Assembly: GCF_017498505.1 (NCBI RefSeq)
Contig: NZ_CP071798.1
Location: 496,001 to 560,000 of the forward strand
Direction of reading: 5' to 3'
Length of the DNA stretch: 64,000 nucleotides
From: Sporosarcina sp. Te-1
GTDB lineage: Bacteria > Bacillota > Bacilli > Bacillales_A > Planococcaceae
The notes beneath the pieces are model-generated. The model ran no database searches, was not told the DNA's origin, and was given only the letters and a program-made list of their open reading frames with translations. A program made the position numbers and the translations under genes. Positions 54,492-63,829 of this stretch are shown here, piece by piece. Within the stretch, counting starts at the first letter, position 1. Every line of letters begins with the position of its first letter.

Positions 54492-55712
54492 ATGAAATGG
54501 AAGGCGTATCGGTTTCCGTTGCTCTTATTAGCTTCGATCGTTGTCGGCTCGGTGATCGGTTTGATTTTTGGAGAGAAAGCAAATGTGCTCAAGCCGTTCG
54601 GTGAGATATTTTTGAATTTATTATTCATGGTCGTCGTTCCGCTTGTCTTTTTCTCGATCACCTCTGCAGTTGCCAATATGGATAGTATGAAGCGACTGGG
54701 GAGAATCATGGGTTCCATGATGACTGTCTTTGTCATAACAGGAATCATTGCTTCTATCGTCATGTTACTTGCAGTTCTGCTGTTTCCAGTCGGGTCCGGT
54801 ACTTCGATTCCGTTAGTGGAGCCTGATCATGTAGAAAAGTTGACGTTGTCTCAGCAATTGGTCAGTACATTTACAGTGCCTGATTTCGTTGAGCTGTTCA
54901 GCCGGAAAAACATGCTGGCGCTCATTGTCTTCGCTGTTCTAGTAGGAGTTGCGACGAGTTTAGCAGGAGAAGCAGGGCGCCCGTTTGCCAAGTTCCTTTC
55001 CAGCGGATCAGAGGTGTTTATGCGTGTCATCAAGCTGATCATGTATTATGCGCCAATCGGATTAGCCGCATATTTTGCTGCATTGATAGGCTCTTTCGGG
55101 GCAGAATTGATCGGTGACTATGCTCAAGCATTTCTCCTCTACTATCCAGTTTCATTTGCTTATTTTGCGATTGGATTTACGTTATACGCATTTTTGGCAG
55201 GTGGACGGAAAGGAATCAGCCGATTTTGGAAAAATATTTTAACGCCTGCTGCTACCGCGTTAGGGACGGGAAGCAGCTTTGCTACCTTGCCGGTCAATCT
55301 TCAGGCGGCTAAAGAAATTGGCGTTCCGAAAGATATTCGGGAAACCGTCCTGCCGTTAGGAGCGACAATTCATATGGACGGTTCCTGCCTATCCGCCATG
55401 TTGAAGATCGCCTTCGTGTTTGGCGTTTTCAATTTAGACTTTACAGGTATCGGTACATTTTTGACGGCGATCGGTATTTCATTGCTGTCGGGAGTGGTCA
55501 TGAGTGGAATCCCCGGAGGCGGTTTTATCGGCGAAATGGTTATCGTCACGATGTATGGTCTGCCGCTGGAGGCATTGCCGATCATCTCGGCAATAGGTGT
55601 TGTAGTCGATCCACCTGCAACCATGGTCAATTCTACGGGAGACACGGTTGCAAGTATGATTGTTTCCAGGCATGTTGAAGGGAAGGACTGGATGGAAGCC
55701 GAGATAGAATAA
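54492..55712 (+). CDS. Dicarboxylate/amino acid:cation symporter (GltP/DctA family)
   Basis: A 406-residue DAACS transporter with about eight helices. Substrate-site motifs: the serine-rich TGSSFATLPV, GATIHMDGSCL, SGIPGGGFIGEM and DPPATMVNSTGDTVASMIV. It likely takes up glutamate, aspartate or C4-dicarboxylates with Na+ or H+; the exact substrate is not readable. Shine-Dalgarno GGAGGGG before the ATG. Confidence 0.92.
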   Translation: MKWKAYRFPLLLLASIVVGSVIGLIFGEKANVLKPFGEIFLNLLFMVVVPLVFFSITSAVANMDSMKRLGRIMGSMMTVFVITGIIASIVMLLAVLLFPVGSGTSIPLVEPDHVEKLTLSQQLVSTFTVPDFVELFSRKNMLALIVFAVLVGVATSLAGEAGRPFAKFLSSGSEVFMRVIKLIMYYAPIGLAAYFAALIGSFGAELIGDYAQAFLLYYPVSFAYFAIGFTLYAFLAGGRKGISRFWKNILTPAATALGTGSSFATLPVNLQAAKEIGVPKDIRETVLPLGATIHMDGSCLSAMLKIAFVFGVFNLDFTGIGTFLTAIGISLLSGVVMSGIPGGGFIGEMVIVTMYGLPLEALPIISAIGVVVDPPATMVNSTGDTVASMIVSRHVEGKDWMEAEIE

Positions 55713-55722
55713 ATAGAATGCC

Positions 55723-56586
55723 TTATGGATGAACACCAAAAAAAGAATAAAAAGGGGCTTTCTCCAACTTATTTAATTCTAATTGAAAGATAAATTCTTC
55801 CTTTGTTTTTTCGTTCATTGGATAAAAGTAAAACGGAATGTAATGTTCTATCGCAACTTCCCGTATTCGATTTCCAATTTCAATATCCTCTTGATTCAAA
55901 TAGAAGGTGTACGTGGTTTCTTGTTTTGCCTTCGTTGAGAAGACCATCTTCCAAACAAAGTACGTATCATCGGACGGGTCGCTTAAAGAGGCATTTTTAA
56001 TATAAGGAAAGACTGTAATCTCAGCTATATCATCGTATGGAATGGTTTCTGCATCTCCTTTATAACTGTGAGAAAGAAGGCCGTGTTCTGCATGGATTCC
56101 ACGATAATCATTCCACATGATGTATTGGTAATAGACAAATCCGGTTGCCACCAATACAGTAGAACAACCTGCTATCCATTTGCCTCTTTTTGAAAGCTCC
56201 ATGAAGGGGAATGTGAACAACAGTAATAAAACCATGACAAAAGCGATGGATTGTCCAGTACCTGTAGCATCGGAGAAGGGCTCATATGTTATGAAATGCT
56301 GATCGGCAAACGTCTTTCTTTTCAAGTCCTCATATCCTTCAATAGATAAAAAGAGCGCCGGAACAATGACTAGGCTATAGATGAATGCCCAAATGTAGCG
56401 GATTCCATACTTTTTAAACTTGTCCGTTCCTGTTCGTATCAATTGTCCAATGGTGTAAAGAGGTAAACCAAAAAACAAAATTCCAAGGATGGCCGCGTTA
56501 AAGTCCGAAGAAATTTCTAAAAGGGCACCGACAGATAGTAACAAACTTACGAGAACAAGAAATAACCCAATTGGCTTTTTCAACAT
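55723..56586 (-). CDS. Predicted membrane protein, unknown function
   Basis: A 287-residue protein with five or so hydrophobic segments (about 6-25, 29-48, 66-85, 117-140, 150-165). A soluble C-terminal domain (about 175-287) contains YDDIAEITVFPYIK, resembling PH-like or bPH domains. I do not recognise the family. ATG at 56586 with AGGAGG upstream. It ends 10 bases from the convergent symporter gene. Confidence 0.65.
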   Translation of the reverse strand: MLKKPIGLFLVLVSLLLSVGALLEISSDFNAAILGILFFGLPLYTIGQLIRTGTDKFKKYGIRYIWAFIYSLVIVPALFLSIEGYEDLKRKTFADQHFITYEPFSDATGTGQSIAFVMVLLLLFTFPFMELSKRGKWIAGCSTVLVATGFVYYQYIMWNDYRGIHAEHGLLSHSYKGDAETIPYDDIAEITVFPYIKNASLSDPSDDTYFVWKMVFSTKAKQETTYTFYLNQEDIEIGNRIREVAIEHYIPFYFYPMNEKTKEEFIFQLELNKLEKAPFYSFFGVHP

Positions 56587-56651
56587 TTCACCTCCTATGC
56601 TATCTTTACGCTTCATTTTCATCTTAGTTTCACTGAATTCGAATGATACAT

Positions 56652-56702
56652 AAAAGTACCTATGAGTTGCCCGTTTAAAGGGCAGTCATCATAGGTACTT
56701 TT
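56652..56702. terminator. Long bidirectional terminator
   Basis: AAAAGTACCTATGA / TCATAGGTACTTTT perfect 14-bp inverted repeat with an inner GCCC/GGGC hairpin. It follows the ABC-exporter gene on the minus strand. Confidence 0.85.
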
Positions 56703-56708
56703 GTCAAT

Positions 56709-58418
56709 TTATAGTTGGTTCGCATGCAGCCGAGCGAAAGTTCCGCCTTGTTCTACGAGTTCCGAATACGTTCCTTCTTCCTCGATGCCGTTCGGAGTGA
56801 CCACGATGACACGATCGGCATTCCGTATGGTCGTCAAACGGTGGGCAATGACAAGAGTCGTTCGATTTTCGGACAGTTCTTCAAGTGACTGTTGAATAAT
56901 CCGTTCGGTTTCTGTATCAAGTGCGGAAGTCGCCTCATCCAGGATGAGGATCGGCGGATTTTTCAGGAACATTCTGGCGATGGCAAGGCGTTGTTTTTGC
57001 CCGCCGGACAATTTTAAACCGCGTTCGCCGATCTGTGTCTCATAGCCTTCTGGCAGATTGGCGATGAATTCCTCTAAATGGGCTCGTTTGGCCGCTTCGT
57101 AAATTTCTTCGTCAGAGGCAGCGAGATTTCCATAGGCGATATTTTCTTTCACCGTCCCTGTAAACAGAAACACATCTTGTTGGACAATCCCGATTTGGCT
57201 GCGCAATGAGCGTTGCGTCATACGGCGTATATCGAGCCCGTCGATTTCGATCTGGCCTTCATCCACGTCGTAAAAACGGGGAATGAGGGAGCAGATCGTT
57301 GTTTTTCCAGCACCAGACGGACCGACAAATGCTACCGTCTGTCCCGCTTTGATCGAGAGGCTGACATTGTTCAAGACCGGTTTGTTATTGTCATACCCGA
57401 ACGTGACGTTGGAAAGTTTGACGTCGCCGTTTAAATGGGGCACATCGATGGCATCGGGGGCGTCTTTGATTTCAGGTTCTTGGTTAATCAACTCACGGAA
57501 ACGTGAGAAGCCCGCCATTCCTTTCGGATACAATTCAAGAAGGGCACTAATTTTGTCAATTGGTTTCGTTAAAATATTGACGAAAAGGATAAAGCTGACG
57601 AGTTCTCCGTAAGTCAGCAATTCTTTATAAGAGAACCAAGCCCCGACAACAAGTATGACGAGTGTCATAAGCCGAGTGGACATGTAAATGGAAGATGAGG
57701 TCCATGACATCACTTTGTAAGCGACAAGCTTTGCCAATCGAAAATTGCCGTTGTCCCGGTTAAAACGCTTCATTTCGAAGTCTTCGTTCGTAAACGATTT
57801 GACGACACGCGAGCCGGAAACGGAGTCTTCGACGCGGCCGTTCACTTCCGCAATTTTCCCGTACATATTATGCCAGGCAGCGTTCATTTTCTTATTGCAA
57901 TAGGTGACGATGACGACAAGCAATGGCACCATGACGAGCGTGATCAATGCCAGTTCCGGATTAATAGAATACATAAGACCGAATGCCCCGGCAATGGTCA
58001 TCACAACGATGAATGCATCTTCCGGACCATGATGGGCAAATTCCCCGATATCGAACAGGTCTGTCGTGATGCGGGTCATAATATGACCGGTTTTTGTGTT
58101 ATCAAAAAATCGAAATGATTGCTTCTGGACGTGGTCGAATAATTCTCTTCGCATATCTGTCTCGATGTTAATGCCGAGCTTATGACCAAGATAGCTGACG
58201 ATATACTGCAGAAACGTGCTAAGGCAATAAACGAGCAGCAAAAGGATGCTGACAGTTGTAATGCGTCCCCAATCACCGGAAGGGAGCAGGGAGTCAATGA
58301 ACCACTGGACGGCTAGTGGAAACACAAGTTCAAGCAAAGCGACGAATACCGCACTTGAAAAGTCGATGATGAATAAACGGCGGTGTGGTTTGTAATAAGA
58401 GAAAAATTGTTTAAGCAT
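56709..58418 (-). CDS. ABC transporter, fused permease/ATPase (exporter type)
   Basis: A 569-residue half-transporter: six-helix ABC membrane domain (about 1-310) plus ATPase (about 335-569). Walker A GPSGAGKTT, signature LSGGQKQR, Walker B ILILDEATSAL and switch His in VIAHRLTT are intact. It is in the MsbA/BmrA/YfiB-like group of lipid or multidrug exporters. Probably works as a homodimer, since no partner gene is adjacent. Confidence 0.92.
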   Translation of the reverse strand: MLKQFFSYYKPHRRLFIIDFSSAVFVALLELVFPLAVQWFIDSLLPSGDWGRITTVSILLLLVYCLSTFLQYIVSYLGHKLGINIETDMRRELFDHVQKQSFRFFDNTKTGHIMTRITTDLFDIGEFAHHGPEDAFIVVMTIAGAFGLMYSINPELALITLVMVPLLVVIVTYCNKKMNAAWHNMYGKIAEVNGRVEDSVSGSRVVKSFTNEDFEMKRFNRDNGNFRLAKLVAYKVMSWTSSSIYMSTRLMTLVILVVGAWFSYKELLTYGELVSFILFVNILTKPIDKISALLELYPKGMAGFSRFRELINQEPEIKDAPDAIDVPHLNGDVKLSNVTFGYDNNKPVLNNVSLSIKAGQTVAFVGPSGAGKTTICSLIPRFYDVDEGQIEIDGLDIRRMTQRSLRSQIGIVQQDVFLFTGTVKENIAYGNLAASDEEIYEAAKRAHLEEFIANLPEGYETQIGERGLKLSGGQKQRLAIARMFLKNPPILILDEATSALDTETERIIQQSLEELSENRTTLVIAHRLTTIRNADRVIVVTPNGIEEEGTYSELVEQGGTFARLHANQL

Positions 58419-58454
58419 AGATGATTCCTTTCTATTTAGATGCAGCGACTAACA

Positions 58455-58646
58455 TCAATTAGAAGCGCGTTTATATTTTTCCAGACAAGCTTTACAAATG
58501 CAGGTCTTTCTGATTTCTTCCTCCGGGACTAACGCAAATATACCTTCTGGAAATGATTCTTCTGTGCACCAGCAAGACCCGAGTGACTTGTCCTGCCCAT
58601 TGCAGCATTGATTTGGACCTTGGCAGAGCGGGCAGATTTCCGCCAT
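58455..58646 (-). CDS. Cysteine-rich CWC family protein
   Basis: A 63-residue protein with CPLC, CC, CWC and CICKAC, the spacing of the cysteine-rich CWC family. It probably binds zinc or iron; function unknown. AAGGAGGG lies upstream of its ATG. It lies just upstream of the ABC exporter on the same strand (36-base gap), so the two may be cotranscribed. Confidence 0.8.
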   Translation of the reverse strand: MAEICPLCQGPNQCCNGQDKSLGSCWCTEESFPEGIFALVPEEEIRKTCICKACLEKYKRASN

Positions 58647-58794
58647 ATGTTTCGCCCTCCTTCTTTTCGTTGGGGTAATAGAACGTATTCGGAGAAAGGT
58701 TTACGGACTCAACGTGAGAGTAAAATCGACATTCCTTCCCTAATTCTTTAACTAGTCTACCATTTTTTGAAGGGAATTAGTGAGAAAAGCGAAA

Positions 58795-58823
58795 TAAAAA
58801 CCCTGTCACCGAAGTAACAGGGT
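58795..58823 (-). terminator. Terminator for the minus-strand membrane gene
   Basis: On the minus strand ACCCTGT / ACAGGGT with a nine-to-ten-base loop, followed by TTTTTATTT. Confidence 0.8.
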
Positions 58824-58835
58824 CGTTAGAGAAAT

Positions 58836-59294
58836 TCAAGTTTCCATTTCAAATGTTTTGCCGGCAACCGATTCTTGCCGATGAAGCCAATAGATGATAA
58901 GTTCGGCGACTATCAAGCTGTAAACGGCATGACTGATCGTCCAATACAGCCACGCTTCCATATCATTGGCAGCTGGCGGTTTTTCCGATAAGGCAGTCAA
59001 GAAGTAAAGGATGCCGCTGCCTGCCGTATAGGTAAGAAAGTAGGGTAGGATGCGCCGTTCTATATGAAAGAGACGCAAAATGAAATAGAGACCGACAACG
59101 CTGGCAATGCAAAAGACAAAATGAAAGGCATTCCCAACAAATGGAGATGATTCCCATCTGTTAAGTATTGGGATATAATCAACATTATATAAAAGAACAT
59201 ACGCTTTATTGCCCGTTGCTTCATAGACTAATTGTAAGAGGCCGGCAAGTGCAACGCCGGCTAGGATCCCGATCACAACCAATTTACTGATCAT
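58836..59294 (-). CDS. Small multi-pass membrane protein, unknown
   Basis: A 152-residue protein with four hydrophobic segments (about 3-22, 50-75, 82-102, 115-138). Features: LYNVDYIPILNRW and HAVYSLIVAELIIYW. I do not recognise a family with confidence. I used the ATG at 59294 (MISKLVVIG). A TTG at 59300 or GTG at 59309 could also serve; the AGGTGAGG site sits nearest to them. Confidence 0.6.
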   Translation of the reverse strand: MISKLVVIGILAGVALAGLLQLVYEATGNKAYVLLYNVDYIPILNRWESSPFVGNAFHFVFCIASVVGLYFILRLFHIERRILPYFLTYTAGSGILYFLTALSEKPPAANDMEAWLYWTISHAVYSLIVAELIIYWLHRQESVAGKTFEMET

Positions 59295-59378
59295 CTTCAA
59301 ACGAAACACCTCACCTAATTTTTCTTTCTAGATTCCCGCAAGAAAATATCGTAAACATACAATAGGAGGTAGAGTAAT

Positions 59379-59795
59379 GTGGAAAACGCATATAAGGAAA
59401 CGTTTGACCGTTTTGCGATGTATTTGTTTGCTGCCTTTTTAACGCCTGTGTTGTTCGGTGCTTGCTTTGCACTTTATATGATGGTGGCTTTCGATAATTC
59501 TTGGACCTATCTATCCATGTTCCTTTTAGCTGCTGTTTTTTCGTTTCCTCTCTTTTTAATCGCTGCAGTTCCTATTTCACTATTCATTGATTTTTCAAAG
59601 CAAGGGAAAACGCTTCCGGTACCAAAGAAGATTCTTATGTATGGGGGGAGTGGAGGTATCTTTGGATTGTTGGCTGGCATTTGGGTATTCGGTGCTCATG
59701 ATATGGTCAGCTATCTTACTGCAGGAATATACGGGGTGGCTGGCGGCCTGCTTCATTCTTTTGTCTTGTTGTTACTTACTAAACTGTTTCGTTAA
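59379..59795 (+). CDS. Small four-helix membrane protein, unknown
   Basis: A 138-residue protein with four membrane helices (about 13-35, 42-66, 85-104, 112-136) and short polar ends. The start is GTG at 59379 with AGGAGG eight bases upstream. The ATG two bases earlier is in another frame that stops after about 20 codons. No family recognised. A terminator follows. Confidence 0.65.
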   Translation: MENAYKETFDRFAMYLFAAFLTPVLFGACFALYMMVAFDNSWTYLSMFLLAAVFSFPLFLIAAVPISLFIDFSKQGKTLPVPKKILMYGGSGGIFGLLAGIWVFGAHDMVSYLTAGIYGVAGGLLHSFVLLLLTKLFR

Positions 59796-59835
59796 ATTAA
59801 TCGTGAGACTGTTAGCAATATCGTATTGTAAAATA

Positions 59836-59882
59836 AAACGGCATTCTTTCATTCAGAACCGAGCGAATAGAATGCCTTTTTC
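59836..59882 (+). terminator. Terminator after the four-helix membrane gene
   Basis: GGCATTCT / AGAATGCC perfect stem, loop of about 21 bases, then TTTTTC. Confidence 0.7.
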
Positions 59883-59915
59883 AATTTTTAGGTATTATCC
59901 TGGATTGTCGTCTGA

Positions 59916-60146
59916 TTATGCATATACAAAATTCAGGCTGGATAGTGTTTTAGCGAGAACCTGCTCGGCGTCCTCCGCCCAGCTCGATTTCTTTTCAATC
60001 GGTGCATCCTTATCGACAGGTTCCTGAAATTGTTCCAGGCCCGTCACGGTAAGAACGGGGCTTTCTTCCTCGTCCAGCCCGATATTTAGGGTATGTTTAA
60101 TGATGAAAGGCGTTTTAAAAAGTAAAAGAGCTTCCTCCTGATCCAA
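59916..60146 (-). CDS. Hypothetical protein, possibly 5'-truncated
   Basis: From a TTG at 60146 it reads 76 residues (MDQEEALLLFKTPFIIKHTLNIG...), acidic in the middle, with no membrane helix. The open frame continues upstream with a protein-like YRREKWLSEGIGVTIYLRCPFD to a stop near 60266, but no ATG, GTG or TTG is available there. Either the 5' end is lost, or an unusual start is used, or the frame is not a gene. No family recognised. Confidence 0.35.
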   Translation of the reverse strand: MDQEEALLLFKTPFIIKHTLNIGLDEEESPVLTVTGLEQFQEPVDKDAPIEKKSSWAEDAEQVLAKTLSSLNFVYA

Positions 60147-60361
60147 TTCCCCGCGGATAACATCAAATGGACAGCGTAAATAGATCGTTACGCCGATCCC
60201 TTCCGATAGCCATTTCTCACGTCTATACCCATTCGATAGCCTTATAAACTTGTTGTTTATGATGGACTATTGGTCTGGAAAGAGAGATATGGATGTTCAA
60301 GGTGAAAGGGTTGCGATATGATATGATGTAGAAAAGTATATAGGTCAAAGGGATGAAGTGT

Positions 60362-61003
60362 ATGACATTCAAAGAGAAACGGACAGTACAAATTTTACAA
60401 GCGGCATATAAAGTGTTTGTAGAAAAAGGATTCGAGTGGGCTACAATGCAGGATGTAGCGGAGGAAGCGGGTCTCGGTGTCGCCACCGTTTTTCGCTACT
60501 TTCCGAAAAAAAACAAGCTGATCATTGCGGTAATTGTGAAGCTATTGCAGGAAAGGCTGCCGTCCTTTGAGCGTATTTATGAGAGTGAGGGGACGTGCTA
60601 TGAAAAATTTGAAATGTTGTTGAATCATTATATTAAAGCAAGTGATTCATTACTTTGGAATGACATGAAATTACTAGAGGCATTTGAGACATATGCCGCG
60701 TTCGCACAGGAACCGATGGAGGATATCGCTGAGTATCACCAGGCGTATGCCAATATTACAAACGTTATCGCCAAAATCATTGAAGAAGGAAAGCATGATG
60801 GTTCTATCCGTCCGGAAGTTGCAAATGTAGACACATTAGGAGCCATTTCGAATATATTCGGTTTGTTTACACGAAAATTATCGTTTTTTGAAAGTGTCCG
60901 AATGGGGGAGATGGTCATATTGCCCGTAGAACAGGCACTAAGGATGAGGGATCTTTTTCTTGATTATTTGAAGCCGCTACCGGGCGAACATCCGGTAGAT
61001 TAA
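60362..61003 (+). CDS. TetR-family transcriptional regulator
   Basis: A 213-residue TetR protein with the HTH near residues 24-55 (GFEWATMQDVAEEAGLGVATVFRYFPKKNKL) and a helical effector domain. ATG at 60362 is preferred because AAAGGG abuts the ATG at 60353. The GNAT gene follows 19 bases after the stop. Effector unknown. It could also act on distant genes such as the oxidoreductase at 62-64 kb. Confidence 0.88.
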   Translation: MTFKEKRTVQILQAAYKVFVEKGFEWATMQDVAEEAGLGVATVFRYFPKKNKLIIAVIVKLLQERLPSFERIYESEGTCYEKFEMLLNHYIKASDSLLWNDMKLLEAFETYAAFAQEPMEDIAEYHQAYANITNVIAKIIEEGKHDGSIRPEVANVDTLGAISNIFGLFTRKLSFFESVRMGEMVILPVEQALRMRDLFLDYLKPLPGEHPVD

Positions 61004-61022
61004 GTTTTTGGAGGAATGCAAA

Positions 61023-61535
61023 ATGGGGGAGCAAAAAGTGCATGAGGCCGTTGTCTTACGGCAGTTGTCGATGGAAGATTTGGAAACAGTTATCGAGTGG
61101 AGCAAGGATGATATATTCTGCTTGGCGAATGGATGGGAGACCGGGCGGGAACGGGACGAGCTGTTTAGATGGTGGACACGATGTGTAGAAGAAAGGACGG
61201 ACAAGTTTATTCGACTCGGTGTCGAATATGGCAATGTACTTGTTGGTTACGTGGATTTACTGGCAATGGAAGAGGGGAGTGCTGAATTGGGAATCGCCAT
61301 CGGAGACCGGTCGGTATGGGGAAAGGGAATAGGAGTTCTGGCTTCGCGATTGATGATGGACTATGCGGCAAAGGAACGGGGCATCCATTCCTTCTTAGCG
61401 GAAACACATGAATCCAATTATCGGGCTCGTCGAATGTTGGAGAAATTGGGTTTCCAAGAAACGAGTCGAAACAGTACTGAAGAATATAAAGGGAAGATCA
61501 GTCGATTGTTGCAATATACATTGGAAACAACTTGA
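61023..61535 (+). CDS. GNAT-family N-acetyltransferase
   Basis: A 170-residue acetyltransferase with an RimJ/RimL-like pattern: VVLRQLSMEDLETVIEW, AELGIAIGDRSVWGKGIGVLASRLMMDYA (acetyl-CoA site) and ETHESNYRARRMLEKLGFQE. Substrate unknown. GGAGG (61010-61014) eight bases before the ATG. It lies downstream of the TetR gene and ends in a terminator. Confidence 0.87.
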   Translation: MGEQKVHEAVVLRQLSMEDLETVIEWSKDDIFCLANGWETGRERDELFRWWTRCVEERTDKFIRLGVEYGNVLVGYVDLLAMEEGSAELGIAIGDRSVWGKGIGVLASRLMMDYAAKERGIHSFLAETHESNYRARRMLEKLGFQETSRNSTEEYKGKISRLLQYTLETT

Positions 61536-61536
61536 A

Positions 61537-61576
61537 AGAGGGAAACCGGTTTGGATCGGTTTCCCTCTCTATTTTG
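61537..61576 (+). terminator. Terminator after the GNAT gene
   Basis: Perfect 12-bp stem AGAGGGAAACCG / CGGTTTCCCTCT with an eight-base loop, then CTATTTTG. It overlaps the end of the gene by no more than a few bases. Confidence 0.8.
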
Positions 61577-61635
61577 TGTTCTTTATAGAAGTGGCAGAAG
61601 TTTGTCTGCGTGACGTATCCTCCTGATTCTTTCTA

Positions 61636-62091
61636 TTAGACAGTGACACCTTCGATTTCATTGATTTTGCCTGCAATCGCTTCAGTCAATTGTTGAGCGG
61701 TTTCCGGCACAAAGTTCTTTAGGATCGTATTAATCATCGCACCCATCATGCCGCCTGCTGTGATATCCAAGTGACCTGTCATGCTCGTCGCAGTATCAGA
61801 GATCTTTTCGGCTTCGAAATAGCCGCCGCCAGTAAAGTTATCGGAAAGGCCTTTTAAGTCAAATGTTACTTTTGAAGGTTCAATCCATTCTTGGATATCG
61901 ATTTGAAGCTTGACTGTCTTCTTCATAAAGCCAAGATCGCCCTTGAATTTCCAAGTGGATTGTTTGTCGCTTAGGATTTCGTGTTCGATGTATCCTGGAA
62001 CAAGAGGTGCCCAGTTATTCATATCGCTGACAAAATTCCAGATGTTTTCGATTGGTACTTGCAATTCTACTGTATGTGTTCCGTTTGGCAT
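61636..62091 (-). CDS. CoxG-like SRPBCC-domain protein
   Basis: A 151-residue START/Bet v1-fold protein of the CoxG (carbon-monoxide-dehydrogenase subunit G) type: VPIENIWNFVSDMNNWAPLVPGYIEHEIL and GGYFEAEKISDTATSMTGHLDIT. Members bind hydrophobic ligands or membranes. No CO dehydrogenase genes are here. It follows the flavoprotein gene by 30 bases on the same strand, so it probably serves that enzyme. The Shine-Dalgarno (GAAGGAAG) is about 13 bases away and weak. Confidence 0.82.
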   Translation of the reverse strand: MPNGTHTVELQVPIENIWNFVSDMNNWAPLVPGYIEHEILSDKQSTWKFKGDLGFMKKTVKLQIDIQEWIEPSKVTFDLKGLSDNFTGGGYFEAEKISDTATSMTGHLDITAGGMMGAMINTILKNFVPETAQQLTEAIAGKINEIEGVTV

Positions 62092-62121
62092 TCTAGTTCA
62101 CGCTTCCTTCTTTAATGTCAA

Positions 62122-63789
62122 TTATAAAGCTAGTGCTTCCACTTCCTTGATTTCACGTGCTTCTTTTGTGCCGACTTCCTTGCCGACGATATAGCCCATG
62201 GTCATTGCAGGTCCGATAGTTCCCCCTGCGCTTGTGTAAACATGGCCTAAAATTCCCATCGCAGCGTTGCCGGCTGCATACAATCCGTCAATGACACCAC
62301 CGCGGAGACTGATAACTTCTCCTTTTTCATTGATGCGCGGCCCGCCATTTGTACCAAGAGCGCCAAGGTGGACAGGGATTGCGTAGAAAGGACCTTTTTC
62401 AATTTTTCCAAGGTTTGCTTCCGCATTTCCACCGCCGCCTAGGATGTTCTCAAAGTGGGTGGTTCCTCGATGGAAGTCCGGGTCCACACCGTTTTCTACG
62501 TGTTCATTCCAACGAGCAACGGATGCTTCCAACCCGTCTGCGTTGACTCCGATTTTCTCAGCAAGCTCCCGTAAGGAATCCGCACGGTCAACCCATTCAG
62601 GTGCCTCTTCGCCTGGCATCATCGTGATGATCATTTGAGAATCCTTCAATTGCTGGTCAAAGATCATCCAGTTCGGTGCTTCGTTCGGATATTCAAGTGC
62701 GACTGGATCGTACTCGAAGAACGAGCGAGGAAGATCATTGTATGTAGTGCCTTCATGGGCAAAACGCTTTCCGTGTTTGTTGACGATTATACTGTTCGGG
62801 CCCATACGTCCGCCACCTGTTTGGTTCATGACGTGGTCTTCGTATTCAAACGTCGGGTCTTGCATTGTCGGATAGTACCAAGCCTCTGTCATGTTGCCAA
62901 GAGCAGCGCCGGCCTCCATAGCCATAATCAACCCGTCACCTTCATTTCCAGGAGGGGACATTGGATGTGTAACATGGCCTTTCAAGAATGTCTTGATCAA
63001 TTCTTGGTTCCATTCAAAACCGCCAGAAGCGAGCACGACACCTTTGCGAGCGCCGATGAAGAGTTTTTCTCCATTGTTTTCAGCAACAACACCGATTACT
63101 TTGCCTTCCTCATCAAGGACTAGCTCTTTACCTGGCGTGTTCAACTCGATGGTGATTCCGCGATCAAGTGCAGCTTTTAACAAGGATCCGATTAAGGAAC
63201 GTCCCATCGTTACGATGTTATTTTCCATCCGCTCCGCAATTTTTGTGAAGTCGATCCCGCCTACCGCGCCGCCTTCTGCGAGTGTGAGAGGAGGGAATAC
63301 AGGATTTTGACGTACTAGCGGACCCCATTCGCCCACTTGGTTCAAATCGAACGGTTCTGGATCTAGGGAACGTGTACCGTTTTTCAATGCTTCCCGCAGG
63401 TGACCGTAGTATTCTGAATATCCTTTTGGTGTCGCAAAACGGACAGGTGTATTTTCATGCAAATAATCGATCATGACATGACCAGTGTCTACAAATAAAT
63501 CGATGAACTTTGGATCTGGCTCTTTGCCTTGTGTCAACCGTTTGATGAATGTGATGGCAGATTCACGATCATCTTCGATGCCAGCATCTTTCATGTAACG
63601 GTTCATTGGAATCCAAGGTACACCGCCTGAAAAGGCAGTCGTTCCACCGACTTGATGAGTTTTTTCAAGCATCAACACTTCAGCGCCTTGATCTGCTGCT
63701 AAAACAGCGGAGACAAATGCGGCACCTCCTGTACCGAGAACGACTACATCCACTTCACGATCCCACGTTGCAGGTCTTTTTGCAGGCAT
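62122..63789 (-). CDS. FAD-dependent oxidoreductase, KstD/fumarate-reductase family
   Basis: A 555-residue flavoprotein of the FAD_binding_2 family. N-terminal FAD site DVVVLGTGGAAFVSAVLAADQGAEVLMLEK with GGTTAFSGGVPW and the C-terminal DGLYAAGNAAMGILGHVYTSAGGTIGPAM. The latter pattern and the substrate domain look like 3-ketosteroid delta1-dehydrogenases and related dehydrogenases. No signal peptide or heme motif. Substrate unknown. GGGGGAATT precedes the ATG at 63789. It is first in an operon with the CoxG-like gene. Confidence 0.87.
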   Translation of the reverse strand: MPAKRPATWDREVDVVVLGTGGAAFVSAVLAADQGAEVLMLEKTHQVGGTTAFSGGVPWIPMNRYMKDAGIEDDRESAITFIKRLTQGKEPDPKFIDLFVDTGHVMIDYLHENTPVRFATPKGYSEYYGHLREALKNGTRSLDPEPFDLNQVGEWGPLVRQNPVFPPLTLAEGGAVGGIDFTKIAERMENNIVTMGRSLIGSLLKAALDRGITIELNTPGKELVLDEEGKVIGVVAENNGEKLFIGARKGVVLASGGFEWNQELIKTFLKGHVTHPMSPPGNEGDGLIMAMEAGAALGNMTEAWYYPTMQDPTFEYEDHVMNQTGGGRMGPNSIIVNKHGKRFAHEGTTYNDLPRSFFEYDPVALEYPNEAPNWMIFDQQLKDSQMIITMMPGEEAPEWVDRADSLRELAEKIGVNADGLEASVARWNEHVENGVDPDFHRGTTHFENILGGGGNAEANLGKIEKGPFYAIPVHLGALGTNGGPRINEKGEVISLRGGVIDGLYAAGNAAMGILGHVYTSAGGTIGPAMTMGYIVGKEVGTKEAREIKEVEALAL

Positions 63790-63829
63790 TTCAATTCCCC
63801 CAATTCTTTACTATTCTAGTTTTTTCATA

